Assembly (NCBI GenBank): GCA_965219665.1
Contig: CBDCOD010000024.1
Coordinates: 124,001 to 188,000 of the forward strand
Origin: CBDCOD01 sp965219665
GTDB taxonomy: Bacteria; Pseudomonadota; Gammaproteobacteria; CAKMZV01
DNA: 64,000 nucleotides
Direction of reading: 5' to 3'
This document shows, one piece after another, positions 1-7,600 of this stretch. The translations under genes were made by a program, and so were the position numbers. The notes under the pieces are model-generated. The model was not told where the DNA came from and made no database searches. It saw only the letters and a list, made by a program, of their open reading frames with translations. Within the stretch, counting starts at the first letter, position 1, and each line of letters starts with the position of its first letter.

Positions 1-130
1 CAGACTCAAAATCATCCAAATATTTGAGGAACAGTATCCAGCTGGTTTGCTCAATATAATCAAGCTCGCTGCTGCATCCAGCGTCTTTCCATAGCGTATC
101 ATCAATATTTTTGAATGCTGCTTCGTACAT
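1..130 (-). CDS. hsdM: Type I restriction-modification methyltransferase subunit (HsdM), N-terminal part only
   Basis: An open frame starts at an ATG (complement of 128-130) and runs off the left edge after 43 codons. The N-terminus begins MYEAAFKNIDDTLWK and continues with ELDYIEQTSWILFLKYLDD, which is the highly conserved opening of HsdM, the N6-adenine methyltransferase subunit of type I restriction systems. HsdM works with the specificity subunit HsdS for methylation and with HsdR for restriction. The catalytic domain lies outside the window, so integrity cannot be judged. A TATAAT-like hexamer lies on the same strand around 163-168. A decayed C-terminal hsdM piece at 4257-4445 suggests the region once held another copy. 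Confidence 0.8.
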   Translation of the reverse strand, partial: MYEAAFKNIDDTLWKDAGCSSELDYIEQTSWILFLKYLDDFES

Positions 131-219
131 AAGTCGTCTGTTCTGTTTATTGGTGGCACTATTATAAGTATATGGAATAGATAATGCCAGAGCTGCAGAG
201 CTCAGTAGTATATAGCCTT

Positions 220-241
220 AAAGCATTCGGGGTGCTTTTTT
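220..241. terminator. Small hairpin with T-run, possible terminator
   Basis: A 6-bp stem (AAAGCA 220-225 with TGCTTT 233-238) encloses a 7-base loop and is followed by Ts on the plus strand. It sits just past the 3' end of the minus-strand tRNA-Met, but the better T-run is on the plus strand, so its direction and use are uncertain. Confidence 0.3.
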
Positions 242-275
242 ATAGTGCTGTGGCAAGTGTGTGAATGGTTACGGA

Positions 276-352
276 TGGTGGCTATACCTGGGCTTGAACC
301 AGGGACCTCATCATTATGAGTGATGCGCTCTAACCAGCTGAGCTATATAGCC
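276..352 (-). tRNA. tRNA-Met (CAU), elongator type
   Basis: The complement folds as a standard cloverleaf. The 7-bp acceptor GGCTATA/TATAGCC is followed by discriminator A and an encoded CCA (276-278). The anticodon loop is CTCATAA, giving CAU, and the T-arm has a TTCAAGC loop. The D-arm and anticodon arm resemble the elongator tRNA-Met of enterics rather than the initiator. A CAU anticodon could in principle also mark tRNA-Ile2, but the body favours Met. It stands next to an hsdM gene, a common position for integrated elements. Confidence 0.92.
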
Positions 353-672
353 ACAATATGATAGTACCTTAAGGTGAGCGATTTTTTGATTTTCGCCCAA
401 AGCCTTTGGAGTATTTTTTGTTGGTAATATCAATTGTATATCACTGTTGATTATTATTCGTTGGCGTTCAAGCCGGCTCATTTATAAGCGTTTTCCCGCT
501 AAAAAATCCACCATTTTTGCACCAAAAAAACCAGTTTAGATATACATTGACAACAAGGTTAATTTTACCTTATTCCTTGATTTTTCATTGTGCTTTATTT
601 TTTTATTAGCGTTCTTAAAAATGGCTTCATTTTCAAAAACGCGCTAATTCTTGGCGAGCAGATGTGTGGTAA

Positions 673-703
673 GGCCTGAGTTTAGTGGACAGTTTTTTGT
701 TTC
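673..703. mobile_element. Solo end of an IS3-family element (remnant)
   Basis: The sequence starting GGCCTGAGTTTAGTGGACAG at 673 matches the right end of the IS at 62561-63784 read outward-in, with about one mismatch over the first 20 bases. No transposase lies beside it. The preceding bases GGTAA are also shared with the left end of the complete IS. It is best read as a scar left after deletion of most of a related IS. Confidence 0.6.
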
Positions 704-821
704 GCAGCATGACAGTTATTGTCTTAACACCAACAGCGTTGGGTCGCGTCTCATTTGAGCTTGAACCGCTGGTTGCGATCAAGCCCACGCGACAGCCCGT
801 AGGCTAACGACTAGTCGTACA
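704..821. repeat. Dispersed repeat, copy 1 (blocks A then B)
   Basis: Block A (from GCAGCATGACAG at 704 to about 787) and block B (AAGCCCACGCGACAGCCCGT at 781 to 821) recur at 2804-2946 at roughly 90% identity or better, but in the opposite order. They contain short inverted motifs such as GACA-n5-TGTC. The permuted order suggests both are cut from a longer tandem arrangement of an interspersed repeat. Confidence 0.65.
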
Positions 822-1032
822 AGGCACGCTTGGCTCACCAAGACCGCGCGAGATTATATCGATCCCGAAACTGGGTTGTATAAGTGCCACCGTTCGCGGT
901 AAAAATGCCGCAAGGCGATTAAAAGGATTGACCCTTAGGGTTGGTGTAGATAAAATTTCTGCAACAAAAAGCAACGCGTTGCAACGACTTTGCAACACGG
1001 TTGCGAGTGGCATTTAGGACGAAGGGGGCTGT

Positions 1033-1245
1033 ATGATGCAGAAGGTAGTTTCAGAATATAAAGTTATACATTCATCTTGCGCTAATGAATTGTCTAAGAA
1101 GGTATGCACACTGATTAATGACGGGTGGCAGCCATATGGCAGCATTGCTTATGCCGAGTTCTGCCCGCCTGCGTCAGCGTACAATGAAGCGACCAACCAA
1201 TTTGTTCAAGCTATGGTTCGCTATGATAAAATAGGGTTTCTATGA
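1033..1245 (+). CDS. DUF1737-like small protein
   Basis: This 70-residue protein has the pattern of DUF1737 proteins: an opening hydrophobic strand (SEYKVIHS), a helix ending in LINDGWQPYGSIA, and a closing strand FVQAMVRYD. The family's usual length is about 60-75 residues and its function is unknown. An AAGGGGG Shine-Dalgarno at 1022-1028 precedes two adjacent ATGs (1033 and 1036); spacing favours the second. It is isolated among repeat debris and upstream of the 1295 gene pair, and may be accessory cargo. Confidence 0.7.
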   Translation: MMQKVVSEYKVIHSSCANELSKKVCTLINDGWQPYGSIAYAEFCPPASAYNEATNQFVQAMVRYDKIGFL

Positions 1246-1294
1246 TGGTCCTGCAACATGATTGTGGGCAGTATTTGGGTATTGATGTTAGAGC

Positions 1295-2149
1295 ATGACT
1301 AAAAAAAAGATAGCGATAAAATATTTTAAGGCAACCACTGAAAATCTGCCTAATGGGCAATCTTTGTATGGAGAGCTGGCGGATTTACATGTGGAGGACG
1401 AAAGCATTACATTGCGTGAGAGGCAACATACTATAGAGTTGTATGATGTCAAAAAAAAACCAGATAGATTCGAGGGCTATATCCGAAAGCATAGACGTGA
1501 TAATTTACCCAGTATAGGAAAAATTGGCGAGGAAGATAAGGAGTTAAATTTAACGGCAGATGAAGGTGTTATAGAGCGGTCGCGCTTTATTGTTTATAAG
1601 GAGCATGAAATAGTTTTGATTCACCAAAATAGATATGCAGGCGGTGATACAGTATTGTCGCGGACATATACAAACCAATTAAACAAAACAATCACCCTCT
1701 ATCCGGTTCTATTGAAAGGATCGTTGCAACGCTTATTCAACCACAAAGGTCAAATTAAAAACATATATTTTCGTATTGCTGCACCCTCGCATGATGCAAT
1801 CAAAGATGACCCAGATGACATGTTTACCAATGATCTAATGAAATTGCTAGATGACGGCGGCAATACTGTGGGCATATCAGTTTCAGGTGATTATAAACTT
1901 TCAGAAGGAACAAGTCGCAGATCCATAAACCCCTCAATCCTTCAGAAAATAAAAAAGACCCTTTGTAGCCCAAATTTGGTATCCGCGAAAATAGAACTGG
2001 ATGAGAATGGTAAGATCTATCCTATAGATCTGGTTGCGGATCGGATGATTGACCACGTTGAAGTGTGTAATGAGAATGAGATATTTAATAGAATGAACGA
2101 ATGCTATACAGAACGGAAAGAGGAACTAGGTCAACTGTTCAGCCAGTGA
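1295..2149 (+). CDS. Uncharacterised soluble protein, first gene of a two-gene unit
   Basis: This is a 284-residue cytosolic-type protein without a signal peptide or membrane segment. I do not recognise the family. The N-terminal half is charged. A central strand-rich part (RFIVYKEHEIVLIHQN) and a later part with ISVSGDYKLSEG and a C-terminal acidic/basic helix suggest an alpha/beta fold. Its length and layout resemble accessory proteins of the DUF6731 or Kiwa KwaB kind only in general shape. Its stop overlaps the likely GTG start of a multi-pass membrane protein, so the two are probably co-translated. A soluble sensor paired with a membrane effector is a common design of phage-defence modules; that role is inference. 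The Shine-Dalgarno is weak. Confidence 0.6.
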   Translation: MTKKKIAIKYFKATTENLPNGQSLYGELADLHVEDESITLRERQHTIELYDVKKKPDRFEGYIRKHRRDNLPSIGKIGEEDKELNLTADEGVIERSRFIVYKEHEIVLIHQNRYAGGDTVLSRTYTNQLNKTITLYPVLLKGSLQRLFNHKGQIKNIYFRIAAPSHDAIKDDPDDMFTNDLMKLLDDGGNTVGISVSGDYKLSEGTSRRSINPSILQKIKKTLCSPNLVSAKIELDENGKIYPIDLVADRMIDHVEVCNENEIFNRMNECYTERKEELGQLFSQ

Positions 2150-2562
2150 GTAGCAAGTGGGCTAAGCGATATTTGATACCATTGGCTTTGTCGGGTTTGG
2201 TAACGCTCACGCTTTACGGGTACTGGCCCCATTTACCTCTGGACAGATTAGAGAAACTATGTGAAACGTTGGTTGACCCTTACGCAACATTAGCAGGTTT
2301 TGTTCTTACCGCGATCGCTATCTATGTTGGTTTTATAGATAAAATTTTAATTCAAAAAATGAAAAAGGATGGGCGCTACGATATATTGCTTAACAATTTC
2401 ATGGTGGCTTTCTGGGTTATTCTTTCATCTTCGCTCTTGTCTGCACTAGTAGTGCTGTTTCCAATGATAGCACCTTTAGCGTTAGGGTGGAGTATATTTG
2501 CCTTGTACTGCCTGTTTCTCGCAGCTAGGCGTTTTATGCTAACGTTGCGCGTACTCCATTGA
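2146..2562 (+). CDS. Small multi-pass membrane protein, second gene of the unit
   Basis: Starting from the GTG at 2146, which overlaps the preceding TGA (GTGA), the product is 138 residues. A longer start at ATG 2101 in the same frame would overlap the upstream gene by 49 bases and add an implausible hydrophilic lead. Four hydrophobic segments are visible: YLIPLALSGLVTLTLYGYW, ATLAGFVLTAIAIYVGFI, FMVAFWVILSSSLLSALVVL and a last segment around ALGWSIFALYCLFLAA. A basic loop (KILIQKMKKDGR) lies between the second and third. The architecture is like the small 3-4 TM effectors found beside soluble sensors in defence modules. No family is recognised. A strong terminator follows at 2631. Confidence 0.6.
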   Translation: MSSKWAKRYLIPLALSGLVTLTLYGYWPHLPLDRLEKLCETLVDPYATLAGFVLTAIAIYVGFIDKILIQKMKKDGRYDILLNNFMVAFWVILSSSLLSALVVLFPMIAPLALGWSIFALYCLFLAARRFMLTLRVLH

Positions 2563-2630
2563 TAATCCAAGTTTGAATTATGTAGTCTGTACATAGACGG
2601 GGCGCTCGCTTTTTTTGTATCCGCCATATT

Positions 2631-2654
2631 AACCCGACAGTTGTCGGGTTTTTC
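2631..2654 (+). terminator. Rho-independent terminator after the 1295-2562 gene pair
   Basis: An 8-9 bp stem (AACCCGAC with GTCGGGTT) has a 4-base loop and is followed directly by TTTTTC. It closes the plus-strand two-gene unit. Confidence 0.85.
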
Positions 2655-2710
2655 TATATGTGGTTTCCCTGTTTAATGCGACCATTGGTTGAATTAAACA
2701 GCGGAGTGGT

Positions 2711-2830
2711 ATGTCAAAAAATCAAAAAAACAATTCTAATAGTTTTAGTTTAGCCGACTGGGTGTCGGTGTTTCGTGTCGGCACGCATACCGATAGTTCC
2801 GGTAAGCCCACGCGACAGCCCGTAGGCTAA
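2711..2830 (+). pseudogene. Truncated phage gene, resembles the start of a Mu-type protease/scaffold (gpI-like) protein
   Basis: A GGAG site at 2703-2706 precedes an ATG and 39 codons. The segment DWVSVFRVGTHTDSSGK resembles the opening of Mu-like head protease proteins, which begin with a short strand and an H-T-D-x-x-G turn. The frame then runs into dispersed repeat block B and stops. It is therefore probably a gene start cut by repeat-mediated rearrangement. The assignment rests on a short motif only. Confidence 0.4.
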
Positions 2831-2946
2831 CGAGCTAGTTGTACAGATGCTGCGACTTCGCGCAGCATGACAGTTATTGTCTCAACGCCAGCAGCGTTGG
2901 GTCGCGTCTCATTTGAGCATGAACCACTGGTTGCGACCATGCCCAC
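2804..2946. repeat. Dispersed repeat, copy 2 (blocks B then A)
   Basis: Block B occupies 2804-2845 and block A 2862-2946, the reverse of their order at 704-821. Between them is an 8-bp hairpin (ATGCTGCG 2847-2854 with CGCAGCAT 2861-2868). In copy 1 the left arm of this hairpin is replaced by the IS end. Confidence 0.65.
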
Positions 2947-2977
2947 CTGATTGTTTATTGTCTTTGGGTACTTGTTT

Positions 2978-4139
2978 TTAATCATTGAGGTATAACAGAT
3001 CTAGGTAGCTTGCAAATATAAAAATGCGGTTTCTTTTATAACCGGTGATTTCGCGGAGTATTTTCATTTTGACAAATTCACGTACTAAAGTTTGGCATGA
3101 CTGCGTACTAATTTCCAATGCTTCAGTTAAATCTTTACTTCTTACTATTGGCTGTTCAAATAGTAGGTCTAATAGTTTTTGGGCATTTTTTGCTCTTCCG
3201 CCCAAACCGATGATTTTTTGGCTTAGTTCTGCTTTTAATGCAATGAGGGATTCGGTTTTTTGTATGCCTTGTTCGGCTGTTTGTATTACCCCATCCAAGA
3301 AAAAAGAAATCCATTTAATCACGCCTGCTTGATTTTTTCTGGCGTTGTCTAACATAGAGTAGTAGTCCTTGCGGTTACTTTCAAAAAACTGGGAAATGTA
3401 TAGAATAGGATGTTGTAGTATGCCTTTTTCTAATAGATAGAGGGAAATAAGCATTCTACCTATTCTGCCATTACCATCTAAGAAGGGATGAATGGTTTCA
3501 AATTGGTAATGGATGAGTGCCACCTTTATTAAATGAGGCATGGCAGTCTGCTCATCTTGGATAAATTTTTCTAAGTTGGACATGGCATCGGCTACATATT
3601 CTGCTGATGGAGGCACAAAATGGGCATTGTCAGGGCGGCTACCGCCTATCCAGTTTTGGCTTTCTCTAAATTGCACCTGGCAATTTGTTTTTGCCTCTCA
3701 CTTGAGATAAAAGGATCTTGTGCGTTTGTTTGATTAGGCGATTGCATAAAGGGAGTTGTTCCAGCTGTATAATGCCGTGGTTGAGTGCTTGAATATAGCT
3801 TTGCACCTCTTGCCAGTCATCTTTTTTCTCTACGCTAATATCTTCTTCTTTTTTATAAGCGTCTTCTATATTGGTTTGGGTGCCTTCTATTCGGCTGGAT
3901 TGATTGGCTTCACTGTTAGTGAATGCTCTAATGTAACCATTTGGGTTAGGTATCTTTTCTATTTGAGCAGAAAATTTTCCTAAGGCTATACTGGCTTTTT
4001 CTAACTGGCTGGAAATTGATAGATTGATATTTAACTGTTGTGCTAGAAAAATATCACCTACCATGTAATATTGATAATTATTTGGGGATTTTCTGTATCC
4101 ACCAGGAAATTCATCGTGTAAATCACTTATGTTATACAT
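2978..4139 (-). pseudogene. Fic-domain AMP-transferase, class II, broken by one frameshift
   Basis: Two overlapping frames together make one Fic protein of about 385 residues. The N-terminal part (4139-3666) carries the inhibitory motif SSRIEG (S/T-x-x-x-E-G/N) typical of class II Fic enzymes. It ends with QVRGKNKLPG just before the family's expected Q-F-R-x-S. The C-terminal part (3676-2978) resumes with QFRESQNWIGG and contains the full active-site loop HPFLDGNGRIGR, then a C-terminal winged-helix-like region. Removing one T near 3675 (complement) restores PGQFRES. Fic enzymes AMPylate protein targets. The break separates the inhibitory helix from the catalytic loop, so the gene is probably dead unless the shift is programmed or a sequencing error. 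Confidence 0.85.
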
Positions 4140-4161
4140 GCTACTGTTGTGAGAAATTTTA

Positions 4162-4280
4162 ATTGATCAAATCATCTTATAGGGAATTATAATCCATTTT
4201 ATTGACCCAAATCACTTTATAAGTTTTCATAATCAATCATGCTCGCTCAAATTGCTTTATAAATTCTTATAATCCATTTT
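4162..4280. repeat. Three tandem 39-40 bp repeats between fic and the hsdM remnant
   Basis: Units at 4162-4200, 4201-4240 and 4241-4280 align end to end. Shared words are TTGA/CTCAAAT, CTTATA and ATAATC-ATTTT. On the minus strand each unit carries a tiny frame reading M-(I)-D-Y-x-N/S-L-stop; in the unit nearest hsdM this is the actual end of that protein. The repeats look like duplications of the hsdM 3' end. Confidence 0.65.
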
Positions 4281-4445
4281 AAATCCCATTTTTTCTAAGT
4301 GCTTATTCACCGCATTTTCAAGTTCAGTCACTTTTTCGGATTGTTTAGGCATGGTCCTTTCATAGCGCTCAGCTAATTCTTTTATTCTCATGGTCAATCG
4401 CTTTTTGTGCTTCGGCAAAGTAACGGTTAATAACCAGCGATTTAG
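4257..4445 (-). pseudogene. hsdM C-terminal remnant
   Basis: The minus strand encodes KELAERYERTMPKQSEKV then ENAVNKHLEKMGF, which matches the coiled-coil tail of HsdM proteins. Upstream, a second frame reads NRYFAEAQKAIDHENKRI, the expected preceding stretch. The two frames are joined if an 8-base repeat unit (AAAGAATT) has been lost near 4390, which gives a frameshift. The homology stops at about 4445, exactly where the intergenic repeat of the large array begins, so array DNA replaced the rest of the gene. Confidence 0.55.
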
Positions 4446-4657
4446 ATGAAAAAGGCAGAAATGCCGTTTTATGTGACACAATTGCCATTCATGCTCAAAA
4501 GCAGCCTGAATGGATGGCTGCAATGTTTGCTGGGACACGTTTTTCTAACTGTTCGCAGCAAATAGTATCGTATAGTTGTGTTACAATCCTCTTAATATAT
4601 ATATATTTATAGAACAACGAATCCATTCATTCATATCAATAATCACACAGAACTATT
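4446..4657 (+). repeat. Array leader repeat, copy 1
   Basis: This is the spacer sequence found before array genes 1, 2 and 4 (copies at 9280-9487 and 16587-16790). It includes the conserved segment TTGTGTTACAATCCTCTTAATATAT, a plausible promoter zone, and the start-proximal CATTCATATCAATAATCACA. In this copy the ribosome-binding bases are AGAAC instead of the GAGGA seen before genes 2 and 4, and a 2-base insertion near 4450 shifts the short frame present in the other copies. Confidence 0.7.
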
Positions 4658-7600
4658 ATGCATACGACCAATACACATAGCAATTCTCATAGCAATACAT
4701 TTAACAATACACTGTATTCCATCCAAAAACGCTTAGTTTTCTTGCTCTGCATAGTATCGGCATTGGTGTCGGCATCGCTGTGGTCAATGACAGCAAGTGC
4801 AGCTGCGCCAGTTGCTTTAAGCCATATTTTGTCTGTACAAACCTACGCAGGGGGTGGGAATGGCCCAGCCAACACCTCCGATGGCAACAGCACCAAAACC
4901 GCGCGGTTTGATATACCCACTGGGCTTAGAGTAGCACCGGATGGGCGCCTTTTTGTCACGGACAGTGAGCGCTTACGCGTGGTGAGCGCGGATGGCAGCA
5001 CGGTATCCACCTACGCTGGTGGCGGCATCGTGGATGTAGATAGCGCCAGCACCTCCAATATTCGTTTTCGCAGACTCCGAGACGTAGCCATTCACCCCGA
5101 TGGACGCGTGTTTGTTTTAGATGGAGGCTTCTCCTCTGGGCATCGCGTATATGTTATTGACCCAACTGGCAGCACCGCCTCTGTCTATGCGGGCGGGGGA
5201 ATATTTGGTGACTCTGTTGGCAGTTTTGCAGATGGTGCCAGCACTACCACTGCGCGTTTTAACCAACCTTTGGGGATGGCACTTCGCTCTGATGGACGGC
5301 TTTTCATTGCCGATACAGAAAACCATCGCATTCGCGTCATCAGCGCGGATGGCGCCACCGTTTCTACCTATGCAGGCAATGGCAATCCAGGATTGGTTGA
5401 TGGCGATGCGGATGCGGCTGAGTTTAATGGCCCTGTCAGCCTGGCATTTGCTACCGATGGGCGCCTCTTTGTCGGCGATGGCAACAACCGCCGCATTCGA
5501 GTGATTAGTGCCGATGGCAATACGGTTTCCACCTACGCCGGTCGCGGTGCCATTGGCGAAACAGGAGAAGATTCACCATTCCCGCCCGCTGATAGCATCG
5601 ATTTTTTTGATGTTGCCTATATTGCTATTACCACCGATGGGCGCATTCTAGTCAGCGATGATGGCTCTCATAATATTCGGGTCATCAGCGCGGATGGCAG
5701 CCGTATATCTGTGTATGCAGGCGCTAATGATATCGCCCCTGGCAACATAAGACCAGGCTTTGCCACTAACCCCTTAAATGAAGGTCTTCCTGCTGCAGAC
5801 GCCGGTTTTAGAATCCCTCAAGGCATCGCTATTGACGCGACTGGGCGGGTATTTGTCGCCAATCTCGCTTTTAACTTAGTGAGCGTTATTGCCCCCAGTT
5901 TGGCAGTGGCAGATATCCCCCCTGCGCAATTAAGCGCTGCACAGCAAGTACGCGGAGCAAGGCTCTTTAGCGCTGGCGTGGTGCAATCCCTATTTAGCGA
6001 TGCGGATGGGAGCACCTTAAGCTACAGCTTGGTTGAAACCAGTTCGGCGACGGCTGTATCCTTTGCCATTGATAGCGTCAGTGGCGCTATCACCTACCTT
6101 CAGCCCACAGAGGCGCTGGCTAATACGCAAACACTGGTGATTGCCGCCAGTGATGAGCAAGGCACAGCTACTTCCCGTCTGACGGTTATTTCTGAACCTT
6201 TGAGCAACTACCCGCCCCAGTTTGGTTTATCCACCAGTGCTCTCACGCGCGCAGAAGGGTTTGCAGCCCCCATAACCATTACCATCAATGACCCAGATGA
6301 TGGGGATACGGACGGTATAGAGCAGCCGATTACATACAGCCTGCGCATAGCCCCTAATGACTTATCGGCGCCTTTTGCAACATTTGCGATTGACCCACAA
6401 TCAGGCACAATCACCATTACTAGTATCAGCGGCGCAGGCGCGTTTGGCAATATAACCGTTCGGGTTATTGCTGATGATGGCAGTAACAGCCATAGTGCGT
6501 CCGAACAAAGCTTTACCCTCACTGTAACCCAAGTGAATAACACCCCGCCTGTGGTAGCTCCAAGCCTGCGCACTGTGCGCACCTATGCAGGCAGCGGCGG
6601 TAACGATTTTGCAGATGGTAGCGCCCTGACAGCACAATTCAACCGTCCAAGCGGTATTGCTCGGGCAGCCGATGGACGCCTCTTTGTTGCAGATAGTTTC
6701 AATAACCGCATCCAGTAATCAGTGCCGATGGTGCGACTGTTTCCACTTATGCAGGTGATGGCGTTGAGAACTTTGCAGATGGCAGCACCAGCACAGCACG
6801 CTTTTCCCAACCTCAAGGCATTGCCGTGGCAGCCGATGGACGCCTCTTTGTTGCAGATAGTTTCAATAACCGTATTCGGGTCATCAGTGACGATGGCACA
6901 ACGGTTTCCACTTATGCAGGTGATGACGCTGCGGCTTTTGCGGATGGCAGCACCACCAGCGCCCGCTTTGCTACGCCACGCGGCGTTGCCGTGGCAGCCG
7001 ATGGGCGCGTCTTTGTTGCAGATACTGACAATCAGCGTATTCGCGTCATTAGTGCCGATGGTGCTACCGTCTCTACCTATGCAGGCAGTGGTGCCGGCTT
7101 CGCCAATGGCAGCACCAGCACCGCACGCTTTGCCCAACCTCGAGGCGTTGCCGTGGCAGCCGATGGGCGCGTCTTTATTGCAGATACGGACAATCACCGC
7201 ATCCGCGTCATTAGTGCCGATGGTGCGACTGTTTCCACTTATGCAGGTGATGGCGTTCAGAACTTTGCAGATGGCAGCACGAGCACCGCTCGATTTGATA
7301 GCCCAACCGATCTTGTAGTTACCTCCGATGGGCGCGTCTTTGTTGCTGACACAAATAACAATCGGATTCGCGTCATTAGTGCCGATGGTGCCGCTGTCTC
7401 TACCTATGCAGGTAGTGGTGCAGCTGCCCAAACCAATGAGCCTCAAGAATCACAAACCGCTTTTGATATAGATTTAAGCGAACCGCGAAGAATGACTCTT
7501 GCGCCGGATGGAAGCCTCTTTTTCACTGACACAAATAGCAATCGTATTCGCGTGATTGAAGTCGTTTCCTCAACTTCTGAAAACTTTGGCTCTGTTACCT

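Larger units (their letters stand above)
353..1032. other. Long non-coding stretch with IS and repeat debris
   Basis: No convincing gene is present. The first 300 bases are AT-rich. From 673 on the stretch holds a solo IS3-type end and a dispersed repeat block, annotated separately. 822-1030 carries short GTTGCAA-type inverted motifs and no recognisable coding content. Confidence 0.6.

Noticed and set aside
209..217. TATATAGCC near 209-217 as an attachment-site copy of the tRNA-Met end
   Set aside because: Only nine bases match, and they match the 5' rather than the 3' end of the tRNA. Too short to support integration.
276..352. Tandem 162-168 bp periodicity and other repeats considered as CRISPR arrays in the window
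   Set aside because: No short identical repeats with unique spacers of similar length exist. The array periodicity is protein-coding NHL repeats, and the three 40-bp units at 4162-4280 have no spacers.
804..1013. 69-codon minus-strand frame
   Set aside because: It lies over repeat debris, has no ribosome-binding site and no recognisable family.
2101..2145. ATG at 2101 as start of the small membrane protein
   Set aside because: It would overlap the upstream gene by 49 bases and add a hydrophilic lead. The in-frame GTG overlapping the stop codon at 2146 fits coupling better.
6722..7318. Plus-strand alternative frames inside the array rich in Met, Leu and Pro (also 9873-10307, 13363-13866, 17110-17664)
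   Set aside because: Shadow frames of the NHL repeats, repeating the same out-of-frame translation. No independent ribosome-binding sites.
6583..7446. Long minus-strand open frame (287 codons), with similar ones at 9635-10612 and 13182-14174
   Set aside because: They are antisense to the NHL repeats. The repeats are multiples of three bases, so an alternative frame free of stops in one unit stays open in all. The products are odd Cys/Gly/Asn-rich repeats without start sites.
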